Shown here piece by piece: positions 1 through 4,707 of a DNA stretch of 5,687 nucleotides. The stretch is taken from positions 1 through 5,687 of the forward strand of contig JAIRNQ010000151.1 of NCBI GenBank assembly GCA_031257955.1, read 5' to 3'. This stretch comes from Deltaproteobacteria bacterium. GTDB lineage: Bacteria > Desulfobacterota > Desulfarculia > Adiutricales > Adiutricaceae. Each line of letters starts with the position of its first letter. Position 1 is the first letter of the stretch. A model generated the notes under the pieces. It did not search any database and was not told the origin of the DNA. It saw nothing but the letters and a program-made list of their open reading frames with translations. The position numbers were made by a program, and so were the translations under genes.

Positions 1-204
1 GCCATATTGGGTAACCAACAAACCTTGTTTGGCGAGGGAGTTTTCGACCGATCCGACGGTATTTTTGCCCGGCATGACGCCGTTTTTGAGTATTTTCGTC
101 TCGTCCTGTACCTCTAGGAGGTTTATGACCACGAAGACGAATATAGCCACGTAAATCAGTGACGATCCCACAAACCCCAGTAATATTTTAGTTCCCAGCT
201 TCAT
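1..204 (-). CDS. Membrane sensor, probable methyl-accepting chemotaxis protein, N-terminal 68 residues only
   Basis: The ATG at 204-202 opens a reading frame that runs off the left window edge after exactly 68 codons. It begins MKLGTKILLGFVGSS, followed by a single strong hydrophobic segment (about residues 7-30), then a polar stretch with a lone Glu/Gln/Asp cluster (EVQDET) that would start the periplasmic ligand-binding domain. A short basic N-terminus, one membrane helix and a helical periplasmic start are typical of four-helix-bundle chemoreceptors. A GGAG Shine-Dalgarno (complement of 211-214) lies 6 nt upstream, which fixes the start. The signalling and HAMP domains lie outside the window, so a histidine kinase or diguanylate cyclase with the same sensor layout cannot be excluded. 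The gene and its start are near certain; the chemoreceptor call is family resemblance of the N-terminus only. Confidence 0.6.
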   Translation of the reverse strand, partial: MKLGTKILLGFVGSSLIYVAIFVFVVINLLEVQDETKILKNGVMPGKNTVGSVENSLAKQGLLVTQYG

Positions 205-240
205 TGATCACTCCAGTTTAGGCTTGAGCCTTATATTCGT

Positions 241-269
241 GTTATGTCTGGTGACGATTCTCGCGTCAA
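241..269 (-). promoter_or_regulatory. Candidate sigma70 promoter for the chemoreceptor-like gene
   Basis: Read on the minus strand, a -35 box TTGACG (complement of 264-269, 5/6 to consensus) and a -10 box CATAAC (complement of 241-246, 4/6) are separated by exactly 17 nt. Transcription would begin near 234, giving a leader of about 30 nt that contains the GGAG ribosome binding site at 211-214. A second A/T-rich -10-like word, TATAAG (complement of 230-235), lies closer to the gene but has no matching -35. A short inverted repeat TGACG/CGTCA (252-256 and 264-268) overlaps spacer and -35 and could be an operator. Confidence 0.5.
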
Positions 270-367
270 CGCCTTATCGGTCGACGCTGGTTGCGTGTCA
301 CTACCGTTCCGCGACTTGAAGCAAACCGGAGCTTCTGTTGACTTGCCCAAACGTTAAAGGGAATGGA

Positions 368-433
368 TTCCGGAGCGTCGGGCGGCCCCCGCCGGCGGGC
401 CGGCGGTCCGCCGATGGCGCGCGCTCCACGGAA
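368..433. repeat. GC-rich long inverted repeat, possible structured RNA or cruciform
   Basis: The outer arms TTCCGGAGCG (368-377) and CGCTCC-AC-GGAA (422-433) pair over 10 bp with a 2-nt bulge. Inside, TCGGGCGG (378-385) can pair with CCGCCGA (409-415) with one bulge, and the centre is built of GCCGGC/GGGCC words that pair further. The block is almost pure G+C and lies just beside a strongly AT-rich island. No T-tract follows on either strand, so it does not look like an ordinary intrinsic terminator. Confidence 0.5.
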
Positions 434-455
434 CGATAAAAATCGCTGAGGGATA

Positions 456-476
456 ACCAAATCGAAACGACTTGGT
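456..476 (-). other. Small stem-loop in the spacer
   Basis: As minus-strand RNA, ACCAAGUCG pairs with CGAUUUGGU around a UUU loop: nine pairs including one G-U wobble. On the plus strand the same position would be an A-C mismatch, so folding favours the minus strand, the direction of the chemoreceptor-like gene. It lies downstream of the possible minus-strand promoter at 514-541. Function unknown. Confidence 0.35.
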
Positions 477-513
477 CTCTATTTTGTCCCGCTTTAATTA
501 TTGCAAAATATGT

Positions 514-541
514 ATTATATTTCAAGTTATTTAGAAGTTAA
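514..541 (-). promoter_or_regulatory. Possible minus-strand promoter inside the AT-rich island
   Basis: On the minus strand a perfect TATAAT (complement of 514-519) has a TTAACT (complement of 536-541, 4/6 to TTGACA) 16 nt upstream. Transcription would start near 507 and run towards the chemoreceptor-like gene through the stem-loop at 456-476 and the GC-rich inverted repeat at 368-433. In such AT-rich DNA a chance TATAAT is common, so this is weak evidence. It could drive a long leader, a small RNA, or nothing. Confidence 0.3.
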
Positions 542-544
542 ATG

Positions 545-569
545 AAATTTGCCATTGCAATGGAAATTT
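545..569. repeat. Palindrome, candidate operator
   Basis: The perfect 12-bp palindrome CCATTGCAATGG (552-563) is flanked by AAATTT on both sides (545-550 and 564-569), with one extra G at 551. The whole is an almost symmetrical 25-bp dyad of the kind bound by dimeric repressors. It lies 4 bp beyond the -35 of the possible minus-strand promoter at 514-541. No regulator can be named from the sequence. Confidence 0.45.
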
Positions 570-746
570 TATATGGTTGATATTTGATTGGCAATATTTA
601 TTTTGGTATAGTAAATAACGATTTTTGCGTTTTATGACTCAATTAATGATAGTGGCGATTAATATTTGTTTGGCGTTGTTTTTCATAAATGTCCATTTGG
701 TAGCCAATTGGTAGTAGTTGGTTGGGGCCAGTAGCGGTAAGGGCCA

Positions 747-777
747 GGGAAGGTCTGGGGAAGGTCCGGGGAAGGCC
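747..777. repeat. Short tandem repeat, 11-bp unit
   Basis: Two full units, GGGAAGGTCTG (747-757) and GGGAAGGTCCG (758-768), are followed by a partial third, GGGAAGGCC (769-777). They differ at one position. The repeat lies in the non-coding region downstream of the lytic transglycosylase gene and has no evident function; replication slippage is the simplest origin. Confidence 0.6.
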
Positions 778-799
778 AAATGGGAGCGGTCGGAAGGGC

Positions 800-829
800 A
801 TAAATAACCCGGGACGGTTGGATCCCGGG
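800..829 (-). terminator. Candidate intrinsic terminator of the lytic transglycosylase gene
   Basis: On the minus strand the 7-bp stem CCCGGGA/TCCCGGG (arms 823-829 and 808-814, 8-nt loop) is followed directly by TTATTTAT (complement of 800-807). A GC stem plus a T-rich tail in the right direction, about 110 nt past the stop codon, fits a rho-independent terminator. The tail is interrupted by A residues, so strength is uncertain. Confidence 0.45.
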
Positions 830-854
830 CGTGGGGTGAATGGGGCTTTGGGAG

Positions 855-874
855 TTGGGGGCTTGGCCCCCCAA
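855..874. other. GC-rich hairpin downstream of the transglycosylase stop codon
   Basis: TTGGGGG (855-861) and CCCCCAA (868-874) form a perfect 7-bp stem with a 6-nt loop. No T-tract follows on the minus strand, so it is more likely a transcript 3'-end stabiliser than a terminator. Next to it is an imperfect direct repeat, CGTGGCTGGGCCATGGG (884-900) and CGTGGCCTGGGCCATGGG (909-926), differing by one inserted C. Confidence 0.4.
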
Positions 875-940
875 AGCTTGTGCCGTGGCTGGGCCATGGG
901 GGCAAGTCCGTGGCCTGGGCCATGGGATTAGGCCCTGGGA

Positions 941-2218
941 TCAGGCGACGGAGGTGTCTTTCTTGAAGCGGTTGTAGTTTTTGTTGACGACCTCGATGTA
1001 GCGCCTGGTTTCACGGGGCATGTTTCCGTTGGTGCCGTGTTTGTTGACGTTGCCAGGGCCCCAGTTGTAGGCGGCCAGGGCCTTGTTGAGGTTCCCGCCG
1101 TAGCTGTCGAGCATGCGCTTGAGGTAGCGGGCCCCGCCCCAGATGTTTTCCAGGGGGTTGAAGGGATCTTTCACTCCCATCTCCTTGGCCGTGCCGGGCA
1201 TGAGCTGCATGAGTCCCTTGGCCCCGGCGATGGAGACGGCTTTGTTGTCAAAGTTGGACTCGGTCTTGATGACAGCCCGGATCAACGAGGGGTCCATGCC
1301 CAGGGAATCGGCCACCCGGTTGATGATGTCGTCGACGTCGGCGTTGGCGCCGCCCAGGCTGGCCGAAAGGGCGCCGGCGTCTTCGCCGGAGCCCTCCCCT
1401 CCCTTACGGGCGGATTTGGTGCCTTTGCCGCTGACCTTGGCCAATTTTTCGCCCCTTTCCAATATCTTGGACTTGGAAACGCCGTCGGCCGCGTCGTCGA
1501 GGGACTGGCCGCCCCTTATGAATTTGGTGATTTCGTCGTTTTGGGAGCTTTTGGCGGCGGTGGCGTTGGCTTGGGCGGCCCCGGCCACCAGGGACTGGGC
1601 GGCCCTTTCGGTGGCCGAAAGGACGTTGGCCAGGCCCACTTTCTGCCTAAAGGCGATAAGTTGGGAGGGCGAAAAGACCCGGCCGGTATCGATGCCGCTG
1701 ACGATGGTGTGGCCGGCGGTCAGGCCCATGGTCCTTCTGGGTTTGGTGGCCCGGACGGTGGCGGCGGCGGCCGACTCGGCGGAGGCCGGGTCGGAGGCGG
1801 AGCTGGCGGTGGTCGCGGGGTTGGTCGCGGCCTCGGCGGGGAGTCGGCCGGAGGCGAGGCTCTCGGCTTGGGCGGCGGCCAGGGCCTGGGCTTGGGCCGG
1901 GGGCTTTTCCCGGCCGGCGGCAATGTCGTCGGCTAGGCTGTTTTTTAGGGCCTCGGCCTGTATCTGGGCCAGCTGGCGTTGGGTTTGCTGACTGACCGGC
2001 CCTTCCAGCACCTGGTCGAAGATCTTGTTTCGGGACTGGTTGACGGCCATCATGGCCTCGAAGACGCTGTCGCCGCCGCCGGCCAGGCCGGCGGCCGTGG
2101 GCGGGCTCATGGGCATGGGACGGCGGGCCGACTTGGGTTGGCGGATATTGGCGGAGGAAGCCGCGGGGTTGGTTTTGGCCGTGGTCAAATTGGCGACGGG
2201 CAGATTCTTATCCAGCAT
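941..2218 (-). CDS. Lytic transglycosylase domain protein (GH23, SLT family), no signal peptide
   Basis: This 425-residue protein carries a C-terminal SLT domain (about residues 297-420) that cleaves the MurNAc-GlcNAc bond of peptidoglycan non-hydrolytically. Visible motifs are the catalytic Glu320 in KTESNF, GLMQLMP (335-341), NIWGGARYL (358-366), AAYNWGPG (382-389) and the closing YIEVV (407-411). The first 295 residues are rich in Ala, Ser, Gly and Lys and look mostly disordered or helical, with a more regular helical patch at about 50-100. The N-terminus MLDKNLPVANL has no hydrophobic segment or lipobox, so Sec export is not supported. The start is the ATG at 2218-2216, with AAGGG (complement of 2227-2231) 8 nt upstream. 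The gene diverges from the carboxyltransferase gene. Export by another route, such as flagellar-type secretion, is inference. The domain call is firm; the physiological role is unknown. Confidence 0.88.
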   Translation of the reverse strand: MLDKNLPVANLTTAKTNPAASSANIRQPKSARRPMPMSPPTAAGLAGGGDSVFEAMMAVNQSRNKIFDQVLEGPVSQQTQRQLAQIQAEALKNSLADDIAAGREKPPAQAQALAAAQAESLASGRLPAEAATNPATTASSASDPASAESAAAATVRATKPRRTMGLTAGHTIVSGIDTGRVFSPSQLIAFRQKVGLANVLSATERAAQSLVAGAAQANATAAKSSQNDEITKFIRGGQSLDDAADGVSKSKILERGEKLAKVSGKGTKSARKGGEGSGEDAGALSASLGGANADVDDIINRVADSLGMDPSLIRAVIKTESNFDNKAVSIAGAKGLMQLMPGTAKEMGVKDPFNPLENIWGGARYLKRMLDSYGGNLNKALAAYNWGPGNVNKHGTNGNMPRETRRYIEVVNKNYNRFKKDTSVA

Positions 2219-2552
2219 GGGCCTTTCCCTTTCGACTTGGCCCCAAAAATGGGCGCTTGGTTGCCTTTCGGACGTATCCTGATGGTGGGAACCCTGGGGG
2301 CCCTTGTCCCCAAAAGGGGGACCTGGGACTCCGGTGAAAAGCGTTGCAAATTCGGAGCCAAAATTTGGTCCATTTTTGCCAGCCCGGCCGACCTTTACGC
2401 CGACCGCCGGGACGGTAGGCGTTAAAAGTGGCCGAAATGTCGTCCGCGAGGCTGGCCAAAAGACCGGCGAAGAAGTCGGCGGATAAGGTCACCCAAAGGG
2501 TAGGAAACGTCCCCAAACGGTCGATAATTCCGGCTTTTCTTTGGCCCAAAGC
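2219..2552. other. Divergent intergenic region with several inverted repeats
   Basis: No coding sequence is supported here: frames crossing it are shadows of the neighbouring genes or lack a start site and similarity. It would hold the promoter of the transglycosylase gene (minus strand), but I see no good -35/-10 pair for it. Structural elements are a hairpin GTCCCC/GGGGAC (2306-2311 and 2317-2322, loop AAAAG), a dyad centred on CCAAAATTTGG (2358-2368) extended by GGA/TCC with one bulged G (2354-2371), the larger hairpin at 2394-2426, and ACCCAAAGGGT (2491-2501). Confidence 0.5.
2394..2426. repeat. 33-nt inverted repeat, candidate operator or leader hairpin
   Basis: The arms pair as TTT-ACGCC-g-ACCG with CGGT-a-GGCGT-(t)-AAA around the loop CCGGGA: 12 base pairs interrupted by one G-A mismatch and one bulged T. 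It is the longest dyad between the divergent genes, about 180-210 nt upstream of the transglycosylase start and about 130 nt upstream of the -35 of the carboxyltransferase promoter. No T-tract lies on the 3' side of either strand, which argues against a terminator. Confidence 0.45.
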
Positions 2553-2581
2553 TTGTGTGAACGGCCCACTTGGCTTATAAT
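2553..2581 (+). promoter_or_regulatory. Sigma70-type promoter for the carboxyltransferase gene
   Basis: A perfect TATAAT (2576-2581) is preceded by TTGTGT (2553-2558, 3/6 to TTGACA, keeping the TTG) at the ideal 17-nt spacing. In this GC-rich surrounding a chance TATAAT is unlikely. Transcription would start near 2588 and give a GC-rich leader of about 140 nt before the GTG start at 2731. That leader is dense in CCCGGG- and GGCCC-type words and could fold strongly. Confidence 0.6.
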
Positions 2582-2676
2582 GCCCTATCGTTGGCTGGCC
2601 GAAAGGGCCCCGGGGAGGACCCGGGCGGCGCCGGGGGGAACCCGGGCGCGATTGCGGGCCAAAGCCCCGGGCCGTT

Positions 2677-2709
2677 TTGCCGGCGGATTTGCCGGCGGAT
2701 TTGCCGGCC
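2677..2709 (+). repeat. 12-bp tandem repeat just before the carboxyltransferase start
   Basis: TTGCCGGCGGAT occurs twice (2677-2688 and 2689-2700), followed by a partial TTGCCGGCC (2701-2709). Each unit contains the self-complementary GCCGGC, so three such palindromes stand 12 bp apart and can form alternative hairpins in the leader. The repeat is in frame with the downstream gene and would encode LPAD units if a TTG at 2677 were used as start, but nothing resembling a ribosome binding site precedes that TTG. Confidence 0.65.
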
Positions 2710-2720
2710 GCCGAGACTAT

Positions 2721-2724
2721 GGAG
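2721..2724 (+). promoter_or_regulatory. Ribosome binding site deciding the GTG start at 2731
   Basis: GGAG at 2721-2724 stands 6 nt before the GTG at 2731-2733. The competing in-frame ATG (2719-2721) shares its G with this GGAG and has only a weak GAG three bases upstream. The GTG is therefore the best-supported start, with the ATG as a 4-residue-longer alternative. Confidence 0.6.
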
Positions 2725-2730
2725 TTACGA

Positions 2731-4596
2731 GTGAACGAACCCACCGACAACGTGGTAGAACTTTTTCGCCGGCGGACCCGCTCGCCGCTGCGGCCCCGCT
2801 CCAGCGATCTGATCCAAAGCGTCTTTCCGGCCTTCCGGCGCTCCATCCCCCACAGCCCCTCGCTGATTTTGGGCGAGGTCGAGCAATGGGGGCGCTCGCT
2901 GTTCGTGATCGCCCAGCAGAAGCCCAAGCCGGAAAACCTCCGCACCAAAGAAGATTTGGCCAAACTGAACCACGGCATGCTAACCGCCGAGGATCACTCC
3001 CAGATCGCCCGGTTTTTGAAAAAGGCCGTCGCCAAGTCGCGCCAAGGCGAGGCCGTCACGGCCATCACCTTCATCGACACCTACGGGGCCGACATCTCCA
3101 TGGAGTCGGCCAGCCATTTCCAAGCCTTTTTCATAGCCATGCTCATCCGGGATTTTTTGACCATCCCCTTGCCCACGGTCTCGGTCATCATCGGCGAGGG
3201 CGGGAGCGGCGGGGCCCTGGCCATCCAAATGACCGACCGCCGGGGCCAATTCGACGACGCCCTTTACGCCACCGCCCCGCCGGAGAGCCTGGCCGCCATA
3301 ATCTTCAGGGACCCGACCAAGGTCCGGGAAGCCCTTTTGATCTCCAAGCCCACGGCCCAGGAGTTGCGGGAGCTGGGCATCATCGACCAGGTGTTGCCCT
3401 CGCCGAAGCTGGTTAACGACGTGGAAGGTTACGCCCGTCCCCTGGCCGCCTTTCTGGAAAAGGCGGTAAAGGATCTCTCCCGCCGGAACGTCAAAAACCT
3501 CTTGCGCATCAGGCGCAACCGGGCCAAGGCCTTCGGCATATACAAGCTGGAACCCTACAAGAAAAGCGGCCGCTGGACCTCATTTTTCCGCCTGACCCCC
3601 CTGAGGCGCCGGGCCGAACCGGCCCCGGATCTGAAGACCTTCCACCTGACCAGCAACGACATCCAATCGGGCGTGGAATGGGGCGAGGAGACCGACCCGG
3701 CCACCCACCCCGAGCAATACGTCAAATGCGGCGACATGAACCTGAAAGCCGGAAGCTCGGAGCGAGGCTGCGGGGCCGTCCTTAAGGTCTCCGAGTTCAT
3801 GGCCAACCACTACGTCTGCCCCAAGTGCGGGGTCAGCCGAATCATGGGGGCCATGGGCTGGATCAACTGCCTGACCGACTCCGGCAGCTTCCAAGAGATG
3901 AGCCGGGAACTATCGGCCCACCAGATCCTCCACCCAACGCTCCTGACCCCGGAATACGCCAGTTTTTTGACCAAACAGGACCAGCGCTCGCCCTTTCACG
4001 AGGCTCTGGTGACCGGGGTGGGGACCGTCTTCGGCCGCCCGGTGGCCCTGGCCGTCTGCGAGTTTTACTTCGCCGGCGGGACCATGGGCGTGGTCTTCGG
4101 GGAGAAGTTCTTCAGGCTCACCGAATTCGCCCTGGAAAAAAAGCTGCCCTTAATTAGCCTTTGCTGCTCCGGCGGCGCCAGGCTCCTGGAGGGTACCCCG
4201 GCCCTGATGCAGATGGTTAAAACCGTCAACTGCGTGACCCGGCTTAAAAGGGACGGTCTGCCTTTCATATCGGTCCTGGGCGATCCCTCCACCGGCGGGG
4301 CCATAGCCAGCTACGCCGCCCTGGGCGATATCATCCTGGCCGAGCCCAACGCCCTGGTCATCTTTACCGGCCCCAGGGTCATGGCCGCCCGGGGCTTTCC
4401 GGTTAACGAGGAAGACGTCAGGGCGGCGGCCCTCTGCCGAAGCTCCCGTCGCGTCTACGAAAACATCGATTTCTACTCCGACATCCGCGGCATCCACGAA
4501 ACGGCCGAGCGCCGGGACATGAAAGCGGCCATATACAAGTACCTGGAGTACTACCGCAACTGCACGCCCATATCCAACCGCTACTGGAGCGAATGA
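2731..4596 (+). CDS. Acetyl-CoA carboxylase carboxyltransferase, fused alpha-beta subunits
   Basis: This single chain of 621 residues (GTG start) joins the two carboxyltransferase subunits that E. coli makes as AccA and AccD. It would move carboxyl from carboxybiotin on AccB to acetyl-CoA, giving malonyl-CoA in the cytoplasm. Alpha half, about 21-272: RPRSSDLIQSVF matching the AccA RPYTLDYV region, FIDTYGA (114-120), the oxyanion-type IGEGGSGGALAI (154-165) and the closing RIRRNRAKAFGIYK. A basic linker follows (about 273-325). Beta half: zinc-finger Cys333, Cys347, Cys363 and Cys366, FAGGTMGVVFG (466-476 in 639-residue numbering, 448-458 here), CSGGAR (479-484), GDPSTGG (517-523) and GPRVM (547-551). 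The N-terminal helical region of AccA is missing. The Cys333-Cys347 spacing, the alpha loop at 121-130 and the segment after GPRVM differ from E. coli. The general function is secure; another acyl-CoA substrate is possible. Confidence 0.87.
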   Translation: MNEPTDNVVELFRRRTRSPLRPRSSDLIQSVFPAFRRSIPHSPSLILGEVEQWGRSLFVIAQQKPKPENLRTKEDLAKLNHGMLTAEDHSQIARFLKKAVAKSRQGEAVTAITFIDTYGADISMESASHFQAFFIAMLIRDFLTIPLPTVSVIIGEGGSGGALAIQMTDRRGQFDDALYATAPPESLAAIIFRDPTKVREALLISKPTAQELRELGIIDQVLPSPKLVNDVEGYARPLAAFLEKAVKDLSRRNVKNLLRIRRNRAKAFGIYKLEPYKKSGRWTSFFRLTPLRRRAEPAPDLKTFHLTSNDIQSGVEWGEETDPATHPEQYVKCGDMNLKAGSSERGCGAVLKVSEFMANHYVCPKCGVSRIMGAMGWINCLTDSGSFQEMSRELSAHQILHPTLLTPEYASFLTKQDQRSPFHEALVTGVGTVFGRPVALAVCEFYFAGGTMGVVFGEKFFRLTEFALEKKLPLISLCCSGGARLLEGTPALMQMVKTVNCVTRLKRDGLPFISVLGDPSTGGAIASYAALGDIILAEPNALVIFTGPRVMAARGFPVNEEDVRAAALCRSSRRVYENIDFYSDIRGIHETAERRDMKAAIYKYLEYYRNCTPISNRYWSE

Positions 4597-4707
4597 CCCC
4601 TCCCCTACGCGCCGCCTGAGGCGCGCCTGGGGCCACCACAAGCCCGCCGGCCCCTTGGGCCCCGCCTTGGGGCCTAGCGCCGCGAGGGAAAGGACGCCAT
4701 AACCGGC
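4597..4707 (+). other. Spacer between the carboxyltransferase gene and ruvB, with two GC hairpins
   Basis: The 111-nt gap holds CGCGCC/GGCGCG (4608-4613 and 4620-4625, loop GCCTGA) and GGCCCC/GGGGCC (4658-4663 and 4669-4674, loop GCCTT). Neither is followed by a T-tract, so read-through into ruvB is likely. The purine-rich AGGGAAAGGA (4685-4694) is the nearest Shine-Dalgarno-like sequence to the ruvB ATG, but its end lies 13 nt away, longer than usual. Confidence 0.45.

Larger units (their letters stand above)
481..720. other. AT-rich non-coding island between the two minus-strand genes
   Basis: A hand count gives 64 G+C in 240 bases (about 27%), against clearly GC-rich flanks and genes. No convincing coding sequence is present: the open frames here are short and of low complexity, lack a good ribosome binding site, and do not resemble known proteins. 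The island holds the palindrome at 545-569, a TATAAT on the minus strand at 514-519, an 8-bp palindrome CCAATTGG (704-711) and a direct repeat TTGGTAG (697-703 and 708-714). This composition suits a promoter or nucleoid-protein binding region, or a remnant of acquired DNA; the sequence alone does not decide. Confidence 0.6.

Noticed and set aside
274..300. Sigma28 (flagellar) promoter for the chemoreceptor-like gene
   Set aside because: ACCGATAA on the minus strand (complement of 274-281) matches the -10 GCCGATAA at 7/8, but the -35 position 11 nt upstream reads TGACACGC instead of TAAAGTTT. One box alone is not enough.
205..520. Cyclic-di-GMP (GEMM) riboswitch upstream of the chemoreceptor-like gene
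   Set aside because: Such riboswitches do occur before chemoreceptor genes in some deltaproteobacteria, but I could not find the conserved GEMM core or its two-helix arrangement here.
301..525. Minus-strand frame of 74 residues in the spacer
   Set aside because: It starts with TTG in AT-rich DNA with no Shine-Dalgarno, passes through the GC-rich inverted repeat, and its second half is Arg/Pro/Gly filler; composition shifts sharply within the frame.
1037..1991. Long plus-strand open frames (299 and 282 residues) opposite the transglycosylase gene
   Set aside because: They are Gly/Val- or Ala/Ser-rich shadows caused by the high-GC codon use of the minus-strand gene, with no domain motif and no ribosome binding site; the minus frame carries a clear GH23 active site.
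2208..2978. Minus-strand frame of 256 residues across the divergent intergenic region
   Set aside because: It overlaps the real N-terminal coding region of the carboxyltransferase and the start of the transglycosylase, and its sequence is low complexity without family resemblance.
2541..3416. Plus-strand frame of 291 residues overlapping the start of the carboxyltransferase gene
   Set aside because: Rich in Arg, Pro, His and Gly, with no recognisable motif; it is the out-of-frame reading of the alpha half, whose real frame carries IGEGGSGGA.
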